A DNA stretch of 28,636 nucleotides from DATKMS01 sp041497995 (GTDB lineage: Bacteria > Desulfobacterota > Binatia > HRBIN30): NCBI GenBank assembly GCA_041497995.1, contig JBGQHM010000038.1, positions 1 to 28,636 on the forward strand. Direction: 5' to 3'. Each line of letters begins with the position of its first letter. Position 1 is the stretch's first letter. The position numbers were made by a program, and so were the translations under genes. The notes beneath the pieces were generated by a model. That model was not told the origin of the DNA, did not search any database, and worked only from the letters and a program-made list of their open reading frames with translations. Shown one piece after another: positions 1 to 7,448 of this stretch.

Positions 1-278
1 AGATGCAGCGGCGCCATGTACCAGCCGAGACTTTGCGAGGAGACGTTACCGAACGGGTCGAAGAGCGTCAGCGTGTTGATGTAACCGACATCGCGCAGCG
101 CCACCCACCGACTCCATCCACCAGCGGCTTCGAGCGCACGCGCCAGCACCTGGCCGGCTTCGCCGGCCGGTAGGCGCGGTACTGCCGCGGGCGCGGTCGA
201 CGGCTGACAGCCGCTCGCCAGCGCCGCAAGCACCGCGAGGACGATTGCGGTTGCGTGTGCATGTCGGGGCACGCGCAC
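1..278 (-). CDS. Lipoprotein of unknown function (partial, runs off left edge)
   Basis: Translation from a GTG at 278 gives MRVPRHAHATAIVLAVLAAL followed by ASGC: a basic N-region, a hydrophobic core and a lipobox-like cleavage site, so the product is probably exported and lipid-anchored at Cys. After a short Ala/Pro-rich linker comes a region containing AAGGWSRWVALRDVGYINTL and then TLFDPFG. This resembles the N-terminal part of outer-membrane-associated lipoproteins of the LolA-like kind, but I cannot name the family. No stop occurs before base 1, so the C-terminus is missing. A competing frame with an ATG at 283 encodes only a basic, low-complexity peptide and lacks the signal sequence. 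No clear ribosome-binding site precedes the GTG, and an in-frame TTG at 308 is an alternative start. Confidence 0.6.
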   Translation of the reverse strand, partial: MRVPRHAHATAIVLAVLAALASGCQPSTAPAAVPRLPAGEAGQVLARALEAAGGWSRWVALRDVGYINTLTLFDPFGNVSSQSLGWYMAPLH

Positions 279-413
279 CCCATACGGCGGGGGTTGCTGA
301 ATTGTCAACGCGCGGAAGACGTGAGGACGTGAACCGTGGAACAGCGGGACTCGTGTTTGGACCCGCAGGTTCTGTGGGTGCGATGCGGCTGCACGCGCTC
401 GTCCGCCACTGCG

Positions 414-514
414 AAAAATCCCCCGCTCACTGTGTTCGCTGCCCCCTTTTTCAAAGGGGGCAGCTCATCACCCACTTTGACAAAGGGGGTCGCCGTGCAG
501 CGGCGGGGGGATTT
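414..514. repeat. Palindromic intergenic repeat cluster (REP-like)
   Basis: This occupies most of the gene-free stretch 279-575. Outer arms AAATCCCCCGC (416-426) and GCGGGGGGATTT (503-514) are inverted repeats differing by one extra base. Inside lie a perfect 9-bp hairpin GCCCCCTTT-TTC-AAAGGGGGC (441-461) and a near-perfect hairpin CCCACTTTG-A-CAAAGGGGG (471-489). Nested palindromes with C5/G5 arms of this style are common dispersed repeats in environmental bacterial genomes. The cluster lies downstream of the antiporter stop and could end or stabilise that transcript, but there is no U-tract. No gene is seen in 279-575. Confidence 0.75.
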
Positions 515-575
515 GCGGACGCGTCGTGGCAGTCGCGGCGCCTCGACTCTACCGACGCCACTGGCGGTCGAAGCC

Positions 576-1802
576 CTAGCGGAAGAACACCAGCGTCACC
601 AGCACGAACACGGGAATCAGTACGGCGCACGAGTATGCCATGTAACCGAAGAAGGTCGGCATCTTCACGCCTTGCTCCTCGGCGATGGCTTTGACCATGA
701 AGTTCGGGCCGTTGCCGATGTAGCTGTTGGCACCCATGAACACCGCGCCCAGGCTGACCGCGGCGAGGAAGGTTTGCGGCACGCCGGCGATCTCAGCAGG
801 CAAGCCGAGCCCGCGCACGGCTGCCAGGAACGTGAGGTACGTGGGTGCGTTGTCGAGGAAGCTCGACAGTGCGCCGGTGACCCAGAAGAAATGCCACGGC
901 TGATGCAAGCCGAGGTGGTTGCCGCGCGCTTCGAGAATCAGCAGCGCCGGCATCATCGTCATGAAGATTCCCGCGAACAGCAGGGCCACCTCCTTGATCG
1001 GATGGAAGGTGAAGGCGTTCTCGGAGTGAATCTCCGGCTTGGTCAATCGATACGACAGCACGCCCATTGATGCCATGACGATCTCGCGCAGAGGCGAGGG
1101 GAGGAAGACGGAGCCGACGACGCCGGCGAGGAATGCGAAGTTCTGCGCGCCGACGATCTCAAAGTTTTGCTCCGGCATGACGTGCTTGGCTTCGTGCTGC
1201 CAACGGCTGCGGTCGAGGAAGTAGAAGATGCCGAGTACAATGCCCACGGCAAAGATCCACTGCGGCCACAACCGCAACGTCCAGAAGAACGGCACCCCTT
1301 CGAGGAATCCCAAGAACAGCGGCGGATCGCCCAGCGGCGTGAGCGCGCCGCCGAGGTTGGAGACCAGGAAGATGAAGAAGATGAACACGTGCGCCGCCGC
1401 CGGCCGCTTGGCGTTGGCGCGCAGCAACGGACGAACGAGCAACATGCTCGCACCCGTCGTTCCAATGAGGTTCGCCAGCACGGCACCCAGACCGAGAAAG
1501 ATGCTGTTCACCAGCGGCGTTGGCGGGAACGCGCCCCGGATGACGATGCCGCCGGTGATAACGAACAGCGTGGCTAACAGGATGATGAAGGCGATGTACT
1601 CATGCGCGGTGTGGAACAGATGCCCCGGGTCCGCACCGAGGAAGTACAGCGCCACCGGAATTCCCAATCCGATGCTGACCTTGCCGTAGTGCTCGGCCCA
1701 CCAGATCGGCGCGGTGAGCGGCCCGAGCGCAATCGTCAGCAACAAGCCGGCGAACGGCAAGACACTCCACAGTGGGAGTGTGTCGCCGAGCAGGTGTCCC
1801 AT
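576..1802 (-). CDS. NhaD/CitMHS_2-type cation:proton antiporter
   Basis: A 408-residue inner-membrane protein with roughly ten to twelve hydrophobic segments. Signature stretches of the ion-transporter superfamily are visible: NLIGTTGASMLL, SNLGGALTPLGDPPL, SFLDNAPTYLTFL and GANSYIGNGPNFMVKAI. The repeated polar DNAPT and GNGPN loops resemble the re-entrant, ion-binding helices of NhaD and citrate/H+ symporters. This subgroup is usually annotated as sodium:proton antiporter (putative citrate transport, CitMHS_2). The start ATG at 1802 lies only 7 bp after the hppA stop on the same strand, so the two genes are almost certainly co-transcribed. That context favours a transporter that uses or balances the proton gradient made by the pyrophosphatase. 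The transported ion cannot be decided from sequence. Confidence 0.85.
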   Translation of the reverse strand: MGHLLGDTLPLWSVLPFAGLLLTIALGPLTAPIWWAEHYGKVSIGLGIPVALYFLGADPGHLFHTAHEYIAFIILLATLFVITGGIVIRGAFPPTPLVNSIFLGLGAVLANLIGTTGASMLLVRPLLRANAKRPAAAHVFIFFIFLVSNLGGALTPLGDPPLFLGFLEGVPFFWTLRLWPQWIFAVGIVLGIFYFLDRSRWQHEAKHVMPEQNFEIVGAQNFAFLAGVVGSVFLPSPLREIVMASMGVLSYRLTKPEIHSENAFTFHPIKEVALLFAGIFMTMMPALLILEARGNHLGLHQPWHFFWVTGALSSFLDNAPTYLTFLAAVRGLGLPAEIAGVPQTFLAAVSLGAVFMGANSYIGNGPNFMVKAIAEEQGVKMPTFFGYMAYSCAVLIPVFVLVTLVFFR

Positions 1803-1809
1803 GGGCGCC

Positions 1810-4248
1810 CTACGCGGCCGATCCTATGCGCATGCCATAGAAGGACCGGTACACGAACACCATCGACGCGACGAAGAAGACGAAGGCGAGGAAGTGAGAC
1901 AGTCCGGGCGGCAGGCTGACTGCTAGCTCAACCGCGAGGAGGCCGAACAACGTCGTGAACTTGATGACCGGGTTCATGGCGACCGACGACGTATCCTTGA
2001 ACGGGTCGCCGACGGTATCGCCGACGACGGTGGCGGCATGCAGATCGGAGCCCTTTTCCTTCAGCTCGACCTCGACGACCTTCTTGGCGTTGTCCCACGC
2101 GCCGCCGGCGTTGGCCATGAACAAGGCTTGGAAGAGACCGAACAGCGCGATCGAGATCAAGTAGCCGATGAAGAAGAACGGGTTGAGGCAGGCGAAGGCG
2201 AGGGTGGAGAAGAACACCGTCAGGAAGATGTTGAACATGCCCTTCTGCGCATACTGCGTGCAGATCTCCACCACCTTCTTGGAGTCGGCGATGGACGCCT
2301 TCTCGACGCTGTCCAGCTTGATGTTCGCCTTGATGAACTCAACCGCACGGTACGCACCCGTCGCGACAGCTTGGATGGTGGCGCCGGTGAACCAATAGAT
2401 CACCGCCCCACCGGTAATCAGGCCGAGCAAGAAGAGCGGGTTGAGGATCGACAGTTTGCCCAGGTGCTCCGGCTGGAGGCCGTCGGTCAGTGCGACGATG
2501 ATGGAGAAGATCATGGTGGTCGCACCGACGACCGCCGTGCCGATGAGCACCGGTTTCGCGGTCGCCTTGAAAGTGTTTCCCGCGCCGTCATTCTCTTCGA
2601 GGAAGGCCTTGGCACGATCGAAGTTCAGGTCGAACCCAAACTCCTTCTTGATCTCCTGCTTGATGTTGGGGATGGTTTCGATGCACGACAGCTCGTACAC
2701 GGATTGAGCGTTGTCGGTCACTGGACCGTACGAGTCCACCGCGATCGTCACCGGTCCCATGCCCAAGAAGCCGAAGGCCACCAGCCCGAACGCGAACACC
2801 GGCGCCGTCATTTCCGCGGTTCTGGCGGGCAACGCGGCGCGTAGCTCGTCGAGGCTGAAGAACCATGCGAGGCCCATCAGGATGACGAAAACGATTCCCA
2901 TCCAGTAGGCGGAGAAGTTCCCGGCGATCAGACCCGAGAGGACGTTGAGCGACGGGCCGCCCTCTCGCGAGGCGGTCACGATCTCGCGCACGTGCCCCGA
3001 TTCGGTCGAGGTGAAAACTTTCACAACCTCGGGGATCACCGCGCCGGCGATGGTGCCACAGCTGATGATTGCCGAGAGCTGGTACCAGAGCGAGCCACCG
3101 CCAAGCTCGCCGATGAGGAGGTAGGAGACAATGAAGGTTAGAATGATCGACACGAACGAGGTGAGCCAGACGAGCACGGTGAGTGGCTGCTCGAAGTTCA
3201 TCTTGTCGGCGTCCGCGTAACGGGCGTGCTGGATGGTCTCGTTGATGACGTAGGAAAGGCCGCTGGCAACGATCATCATGATGCGCATGGCGAAGATCCA
3301 GACCAGCAGCTTCACTTGTAGGTTGGCGTTGTCCTTGAGCACCAGCAGGATGAAGGTGATCAGCGCAACGCCGGTGACGCCATAGGTTTCGAACCCATCG
3401 GCCGACGGTCCGACCGAGTCACCCGCATTGTCTCCAGTGCAGTCGGCGATCACGCCGGGGTTGCGTGCGTCGTCCTCTTTGATGTTGAAGACGATCTTCA
3501 TCAGGTCGGAGCCGATGTCCGCGATCTTGGTAAAGATGCCGCCGGCGATGCGCAGCGCGGAGGCGCCGAGCGACTCGCCGATGGCGAAGCCGATGAAGCA
3601 CGGGCCGGCAAAGCTTGCCGGAATGAAGAGCAAGATGATGAGCATCATCAGCAGCTCGGTGGAGATCAGCACCATGCCGATGCTCATGCCGGCCTTGAGT
3701 GGAATGTCGTACGTGGGGTAGGGCTTGCCCTTCAGCGCGGCGAACGCGGTACGCGAGTTGGCAAAGGTGTTCACGCGGATGCCGAACCAGGCGACGCCGT
3801 AGCTGCCGCCGATGCCGACGAGACTGAACATCAGGACGACGACGACCTTCACCATGTCGCCGTCAAACGCGCGCGTGAAGTACACGGCCATGATCGTGCC
3901 GATGAAGACTTCGAGCAGCAGGATGAACTTGCCTTGGGTGATCAGGTAGGTCTTGCAGGTTTCGTAGATGAGCTCGGAGATCTCACGCATCGCCTTGTGA
4001 ACCGGGAGGTTCTTGAGCTGCTGGTAGATCATGATGCCGAAGCCAAACCCGAGGGCGCAGACGAACAACCCTCCGGTGAGGAGGGTCTGCCCGCTGATCC
4101 CGAGGAAGTTGACGGAGGTAAAGTTCGGAAGGATGAGATTCATCTCACCGTGCGGCTGCGCCTCCGCGGCCAACGCCTGGCTCGCGACGGCCAGGAGCAT
4201 GCTGACCCAGCCGACAACAGACCATGTTTTTCTCCGTGTGTGTGCCAT
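1810..4248 (-). CDS. hppA: Membrane-bound proton-translocating pyrophosphatase
   Basis: The product couples hydrolysis of pyrophosphate to ion pumping across the inner membrane. Core motifs of membrane PPases are present (812-residue numbering): DIGSDL, then EDDARNP near 259-265, TGDNAGDSVG near 272-280, VDSYGPVTDNAQ near 503-515, GGAWDNAKK near 715, and VVGDTVGDPFKDTS near 741. The GNTFKATAK motif (about 557-565) has Lys where K+-dependent enzymes have Ala, pointing to the K+-independent, H+-pumping type. The protein is longer than usual because of an N-terminal signal-peptide-like segment and an extra loop (ETIPNIKQEIKKEFGFDLNF) before GNT. I chose the ATG at 4248: AGGAG lies 11 nt upstream and the signal-like segment begins there. 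The frame stays open further upstream into the neighbouring element. First gene of an operon with the antiporter. Confidence 0.95.
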   Translation of the reverse strand: MAHTRRKTWSVVGWVSMLLAVASQALAAEAQPHGEMNLILPNFTSVNFLGISGQTLLTGGLFVCALGFGFGIMIYQQLKNLPVHKAMREISELIYETCKTYLITQGKFILLLEVFIGTIMAVYFTRAFDGDMVKVVVVLMFSLVGIGGSYGVAWFGIRVNTFANSRTAFAALKGKPYPTYDIPLKAGMSIGMVLISTELLMMLIILLFIPASFAGPCFIGFAIGESLGASALRIAGGIFTKIADIGSDLMKIVFNIKEDDARNPGVIADCTGDNAGDSVGPSADGFETYGVTGVALITFILLVLKDNANLQVKLLVWIFAMRIMMIVASGLSYVINETIQHARYADADKMNFEQPLTVLVWLTSFVSIILTFIVSYLLIGELGGGSLWYQLSAIISCGTIAGAVIPEVVKVFTSTESGHVREIVTASREGGPSLNVLSGLIAGNFSAYWMGIVFVILMGLAWFFSLDELRAALPARTAEMTAPVFAFGLVAFGFLGMGPVTIAVDSYGPVTDNAQSVYELSCIETIPNIKQEIKKEFGFDLNFDRAKAFLEENDGAGNTFKATAKPVLIGTAVVGATTMIFSIIVALTDGLQPEHLGKLSILNPLFLLGLITGGAVIYWFTGATIQAVATGAYRAVEFIKANIKLDSVEKASIADSKKVVEICTQYAQKGMFNIFLTVFFSTLAFACLNPFFFIGYLISIALFGLFQALFMANAGGAWDNAKKVVEVELKEKGSDLHAATVVGDTVGDPFKDTSSVAMNPVIKFTTLFGLLAVELAVSLPPGLSHFLAFVFFVASMVFVYRSFYGMRIGSAA

Positions 4249-4402
4249 CCTCTTTTTCGCTCCTCGGGAATTCGTGCAGCCCCGCAACGCCCTGTGGGCG
4301 CATGCGGCTGCGCCGTTGAATTCTGTCGCCTCGTGCCCCCAACCGACCCCAGCCCTTTGGTGTGTGCGTGGAAGCCGCAGAGTCGTTTGTTTCGAACGTG
4401 GC

Positions 4403-4431
4403 GTTATCGCAAAACTCACTTTGAAAGACAA
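4403..4431 (-). promoter_or_regulatory. Candidate sigma-70 promoter for hppA
   Basis: Read on the minus strand, TTGTCT (4431-4426) is followed 17 nt later by GATAAC (4408-4403), each matching four of six consensus bases at ideal spacing. It lies about 155 nt upstream of the hppA start and 9 bp outside the left boundary of the mobile element. The insertion therefore appears to have spared the hppA promoter. The call rests on weak consensus matches. Confidence 0.35.
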
Positions 4432-4439
4432 CTCCTCGC

Positions 4440-4447
4440 GGCGCGCC
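4440..4447. repeat. Left copy of 8-bp direct repeat GGCGCGCC (putative target-site duplication)
   Basis: GGCGCGCC directly abuts the outer end of the left terminal inverted repeat and recurs at 8499-8506 directly outside the right one. IS1-family elements duplicate about 8-9 bp of target. The word is its own reverse complement, so it could instead be the outermost part of longer inverted repeats. A third copy inside the right end (8469-8476) adds to that doubt. Confidence 0.55.
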
Positions 4448-4468
4448 GGTAGTGTCTCAGTTTGATTC
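4448..4468 (+). repeat. Left terminal inverted repeat
   Basis: Twenty-one bases beginning GGTAGTGTCTCAG and ending TTTGATTC. It matches the reverse complement of 8478-8498 at 20 positions, the single difference being G versus C at position 13. A related word, CTCACTTTGA, also occurs just outside at 4415-4424. Confidence 0.65.
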
Positions 4469-4567
4469 GGTGGCAAGCTGCCCGTGCTGGGGGATCGTCC
4501 GTTGTTTGACTTCTGCCAGCATTCTGAACAACAATTCCCTTAAATTTGCCTAATGGGGGGGGGCGTC

Positions 4568-5110
4568 ATGACAAAGGCAAGTGTGAAGATCGCAGCGTGC
4601 GCCGCGCTACTGTGCGCCGGAACGGCGCTGGCCACACTGCTCTGCGTCGGCCGCGCAGCGGCACTCTGCGGCGACGGGATCAGCGAACCGGGCGAACAGT
4701 GCGACGATGGCAACGCCGCAGCTATAGACGGATGCTTCGGGTGCTGTCTCGAACCTGGAACTATCACCAACAATTTGCCTGCGGAGTTTCTCGCAGACGA
4801 CTGCTTTCTCAATCTGCTGCCCACCACCAGCAGTTCTGTCACTCTGCTAAAGAACTTGTCAAAATTCATCCAGCTGACGGCCCTTGCTCAAAGCATTGAT
4901 CCCACTAAGGACGGAGGCAATGGCGCATTGAGGGTCTGCAAATTTCTGAAGCAAGCACTAGGCGTCGTAGGCAAGATCGAGACGAACATCAACAGCCTTG
5001 TCATCAAAGGATCTATCTCTGGGAGCGAGGCTGTCCCGATTCTGACTCCCTTGGTGGAGGCGACTGTGTGGGACGCTCAGATTCGCAAAGAGCTGCTTTG
5101 CGCGCCGTAA
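4568..5110 (+). CDS. Secreted protein with one Myxococcus-type Cys-rich repeat
   Basis: A 180-residue exported protein. Residues 1-32 form a signal peptide (MTKASVKIAACAALLCAGTA onward). Residues 34-60 match the cysteine-rich repeat CGDGxxExGEQCDDGNxxxxDGC, often seen in secreted or surface proteins of Myxococcota and relatives (DUF4215-like). It ends in a Cys pair instead of continuing into further repeats. The rest (61-180) is mostly helical with scattered Cys and no recognised domain. I chose the ATG at 4568 because it starts the signal peptide; an in-frame ATG at 4553 would add MGGGV. A run of nine G (4555-4563) lies where the Shine-Dalgarno sequence should be. The gene lies just inside the left end of the mobile element and converges on the transposase gene, 19 bp away. 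Function unknown. Confidence 0.75.
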   Translation: MTKASVKIAACAALLCAGTALATLLCVGRAAALCGDGISEPGEQCDDGNAAAIDGCFGCCLEPGTITNNLPAEFLADDCFLNLLPTTSSSVTLLKNLSKFIQLTALAQSIDPTKDGGNGALRVCKFLKQALGVVGKIETNINSLVIKGSISGSEAVPILTPLVEATVWDAQIRKELLCAP

Positions 5111-5129
5111 GTTGACAGCGGCAGCCACT

Positions 5130-6029
5130 TCAAGTGATCACCTCTTCCGCCGCCTTTGGCTTCCGCCCAACCTTCTCGTGCGGTTGGCGCGCTTCCCATT
5201 CGTCCGCGACGCCGACGAAGTCTTCCATCGTCCAGACGTGATCGGTGAGCTTGGCTTCCATCGCCGGTGTGACCCTGAGCGTCTTGTGGACGCGGCAGAA
5301 GTTGTACCAAGCCGTGTACAGCGCGACCATGTGGCAGTGGTTCTCAAACTTCTTGGAGAACGCATTGGTGAGGCGGGTGAAGCGCCGCATGTGCATCCGC
5401 ATCGTGAGGTTCGATCTTTCGACGTACGACGTTGAGACGTGCTTTATGTCCGGGTCGCCGTAGATGCGGGTCTTCTCGATGCCAGTGCAGACGGCTGGCG
5501 AGTAGCGGCGTTCGTCTTCCTTTGGGTCTTTGCCGTACGTCTTCACCAGCTGGGCATAGTCGATGCCCTGAGAGCCGAACGCGCCGCCGATCGCAGACAG
5601 ATACGCCTTATGGCCGTCGGTTGTCATTTGCACGCGACCATCAAGACGGCTGGCAAGGTCCAGCATGAACTCAAAGGCGTCTTCCGCGCCACGGTCGCCA
5701 ATGCGCCAGGAGATGACCAGCTTGGTATCGGCATCGAGGCCCGTCCACGTCCACACGTCGCCAACGCCAGCGGCGCGGTGCTTCTTCATCTTCGCAGCCT
5801 TTTCCTTCATCGCCACGAAGCTCCAAATCTCGTCGCACTGCACACGTACCGACTTCACGCCGCGCACAGTGAGGTCGTGGAACTCGGCGCACGCCTCACC
5901 CGCAACCACTAGCTCGCGGCTGACGGTGTTGATCGAACAGTCGATGATCCGCGACACTGACCGCATCGACGAACCTTCGCAGAGAAGCGAAAGGATTTGG
6001 GCACGCTTCGCAACGGGCAATCTGTTCAT
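5130..6029 (-). CDS. IS1-like DDE transposase
   Basis: A 299-residue transposase with an N-terminal helix-turn-helix (about 7-40, ending in CSINTVSREL) and an RNase H-like DDE core. The likely catalytic residues are Asp66 in VQCDEIWSF, Asp138 in TTDGHKAY and Glu204 in STSYVERSNLTMR, followed by the conserved RRFTRLTNAFSKK and HKTLRVTPAMEA stretches. These match the long single-frame transposases annotated as IS1 family in many environmental genomes. The start at 6029 (MNRLPVAKRA) is chosen because the frame upstream of it overlaps a perfect promoter and because family members begin this way. No frameshift or truncation is seen, so the enzyme could be active. It is the only recombinase gene between the inverted repeats. 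Confidence 0.93.
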   Translation of the reverse strand: MNRLPVAKRAQILSLLCEGSSMRSVSRIIDCSINTVSRELVVAGEACAEFHDLTVRGVKSVRVQCDEIWSFVAMKEKAAKMKKHRAAGVGDVWTWTGLDADTKLVISWRIGDRGAEDAFEFMLDLASRLDGRVQMTTDGHKAYLSAIGGAFGSQGIDYAQLVKTYGKDPKEDERRYSPAVCTGIEKTRIYGDPDIKHVSTSYVERSNLTMRMHMRRFTRLTNAFSKKFENHCHMVALYTAWYNFCRVHKTLRVTPAMEAKLTDHVWTMEDFVGVADEWEARQPHEKVGRKPKAAEEVIT

Positions 6030-6035
6030 GCCCGA

Positions 6036-6064
6036 ATTATATGAAATTCGTGCTTGAGTGTCAA
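6036..6064 (-). promoter_or_regulatory. Perfect consensus sigma-70 promoter for the transposase; predicted leaderless transcript
   Basis: On the minus strand TTGACA (6064-6059), a 17-nt spacer and TATAAT (6041-6036) match the vegetative promoter consensus at all twelve positions. Six bases separate the -10 box from the A of the transposase ATG (6029), the usual place for the first transcribed base. The mRNA would then begin at or next to the start codon with no room for a ribosome-binding site. Leaderless translation is usually inefficient, which would limit transposase supply. Confidence 0.85.
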
Positions 6065-6117
6065 GCATTTTGTTCATCTTGATATAGGTCGCGAAAAGGG
6101 TCGGGGCCTGCTAAACA

Positions 6118-6245
6118 AGGAGGTAGGGCAAGCTCACCACGGCGCGGCTCCCAGGTCCCACGCAAGGAAATAGGGAGCCGCGCCTTTCCGGTTATCGCCC
6201 ATGCGCCCGGTGAGGTTGGAACGCATGGGCTAATGCCCTCCTCTT
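6118..6245. ncRNA. Candidate structured RNA: three-way junction (strand unknown)
   Basis: Three helices nest cleanly. P1 pairs 6118-6130 with 6234-6245: 12 pairs, one bulged T at 6124 and one G-T wobble. P2 is a perfect 12-bp stem GGCGCGGCTCCC (6141-6152) with GGGAGCCGCGCC (6173-6184) and a 20-nt loop. P3 is a perfect 9-bp stem GCCCATGCG (6197-6205) with CGCATGGGC (6222-6230) and a 16-nt loop. The 3' strand of P1 is duplicated as GCCCTCCTC at 6235-6243 and 6253-6261, allowing an alternative pairing. It lies between two divergent promoters, where ordinary terminators are not expected, and codes for nothing convincing. I do not recognise it as a known RNA class. It may instead be a folded DNA element used by the transposon. 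Confidence 0.45.
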
Positions 6246-6350
6246 CATCAACGCCCTCCTCATGCTGTACGTTCGATGAACGCGCCAGCTAAGCTAGCCT
6301 AGTCTGACTGCTTGCGCAAATGCCGATTCGGGCAATCCGCATTCGACGGG

Positions 6351-6380
6351 TTGACAGACCCCAGTTTGCGGCATTATATT
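6351..6380 (+). promoter_or_regulatory. Strong sigma-70 promoter for the winged-helix-like gene
   Basis: TTGACA (6351-6356, perfect) is followed after 18 nt by TATATT (6375-6380, five of six). Transcription would begin near 6387, just before the GGGAGGGG ribosome-binding site (6388-6395) of the ATG at 6402. The promoter is divergent from the transposase promoter about 290 bp away. Confidence 0.75.
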
Positions 6381-6401
6381 TCCTTCCGGGAGGGGATAAC
6401 C

Positions 6402-7172
6402 ATGGCTGACCAACCACAGGAATCGGCATCTGGCGACCGCGAGCGGTCAACGATTCAGTTCCCATATTCCGATCTCGACGATGCCGCTGTGCTCGCGAAG
6501 GCTATATTTAATCAGGGCGGGGGGACTGGTGCTTTAGATCAAGTTGCCGCCTGGGTGGGGCACGACGCGATCAACAGCGGTGCGTTTCGATCTAAGCTAA
6601 ACTCTGCGCGAATCTTCGGCCTAATCACCATCGAGCGCGGTCAGGTGGCGGTTACTGCCATTGGGCGGCGCATAGCGGACCCGGAACGCGAGAAGGCGGC
6701 AAGAGCCGATGCGTTCCTTGAGGTCCCCCTGTATCGCAAGCTCCACGAGAAGCACCAAGGCGGAAAGTTGCCCGATCCAAAGGGGCTAGAAACCGATATT
6801 GCCGGGCTAGGTGTTGCTCCGAAACAGGTGGTGCGCGCACGACAGACTTTTCAACGCTCGGCGGAACAAGCGGGATTTTTCGTTCACGGGAAAGACCGCC
6901 TAGTACGCCCCAGTACGAATGGTGGCTCGAAAGAGCCCCCTCCCAAGGTTCCGCCGGTCCGACCGGGAGTCGAGCCCCCCTCTGCGGGGGGCTCGCTAAA
7001 TCCTTTCATCCTTGGACTGCTTCAAACATTGCCTGAGCCTGGAGCGGAATGGCCGACCACTGGCAGACGAGAATGGCTACAGACCGCAGCCCACATTTTC
7101 CGGTTAATCTACAAGCGGCCCTCTTCCGACGATGACCCCAAGGGCGCACCCACCGAACAAATTGACGTGTAG
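6402..7172 (+). CDS. Uncharacterised protein with N-terminal winged-helix-like domain
   Basis: A 256-residue cytoplasmic protein. The N-terminal half runs from FPYSDLDDAAVLAKAIFNQG through WVGHDAINSGAFRSKLNSAR, FGLITIERGQVAVTAIGRRI and ADPEREKAARADAFLEVPLY. It looks like a tandem winged-helix module and matches a widespread uncharacterised bacterial family that I recall with the same FPYxDLxDA opening. A Pro-rich linker (about 165-205) leads to a short C-terminal block ending near FRLIYKRP. The start at 6402 is supported by GGGAGGGG six bases upstream and by the promoter at 6351-6380. DNA binding is inferred from the winged-helix look; its target is unknown. It is a passenger gene of the mobile element, transcribed away from the transposase and toward the HicA-like gene. 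Confidence 0.8.
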   Translation: MADQPQESASGDRERSTIQFPYSDLDDAAVLAKAIFNQGGGTGALDQVAAWVGHDAINSGAFRSKLNSARIFGLITIERGQVAVTAIGRRIADPEREKAARADAFLEVPLYRKLHEKHQGGKLPDPKGLETDIAGLGVAPKQVVRARQTFQRSAEQAGFFVHGKDRLVRPSTNGGSKEPPPKVPPVRPGVEPPSAGGSLNPFILGLLQTLPEPGAEWPTTGRREWLQTAAHIFRLIYKRPSSDDDPKGAPTEQIDV

Positions 7173-7211
7173 CCCAACCGAAAACTAGCTTGCACGGCAC
7201 GCTTATCCGGC

Positions 7212-7442
7212 ATGAAATACCGAGACTTCCTGAAATGGCTGGAGCCGGAAGGTGTGCGCGAGTATCGCTCGGGCAAGGGCTCTGAGCGGATTCTTATTCG
7301 CGAGATGGTGCCGGGTTCAGGAAAGGGGCCGCAATACTCCATGAAATGCCACGGCGAAGGAAAGGACATTGCACGCGGAACCATGATGGCCGCGTTGCGT
7401 CGCTTAGACCTGAAACACAAAATAGAGGAATTGCTCCACTAA
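7212..7442 (+). CDS. HicA-like mRNA interferase-type protein
   Basis: A 76-residue protein with the HicA layout: KYRDFLKWLEPEGV (first helix), YRSGKGSERILI (first strands), then MKCHGEGKDIARGTMMAALR (last strand and helix, matching the HGxDIxxGT of HicA toxins). HicA toxins are double-stranded-RNA-binding-fold ribonucleases whose catalytic His normally follows GS. Here the residue is Glu (GSE), so activity may be lost or altered. The gene follows the winged-helix-like gene by 39 bp on the same strand. It converges tail-to-tail with a HicB-like gene, the stops being 6 bp apart, unlike the usual hicAB operon. No strong ribosome-binding site is seen. An orphan HicA-like domain with another role is possible. 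Confidence 0.6.
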   Translation: MKYRDFLKWLEPEGVREYRSGKGSERILIREMVPGSGKGPQYSMKCHGEGKDIARGTMMAALRRLDLKHKIEELLH

Positions 7443-7448
7443 GGGAGC

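Noticed and set aside
4249..4476. Upstream extension of hppA to 4476
   Set aside because: It would cross the candidate promoter and the end of the mobile element. The signal-like segment and ribosome-binding site support the ATG at 4248.
6030..6077. N-terminal extension of the transposase (start at 6077)
   Set aside because: These codons overlap the -35 and -10 boxes of the transposase promoter and are not part of the family's usual N-terminus.
6141..6230. Pair of intrinsic terminators
   Set aside because: Both hairpins lie between divergently transcribed genes and have no T-run of useful length. An enclosing third helix makes a single junction structure more likely.
6170..6260. Tiny minus-strand open frames of about 22 codons over the hairpins
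   Set aside because: Their sequence follows entirely from the palindromes (a repeated GAAP pattern) and they lack supporting signals.
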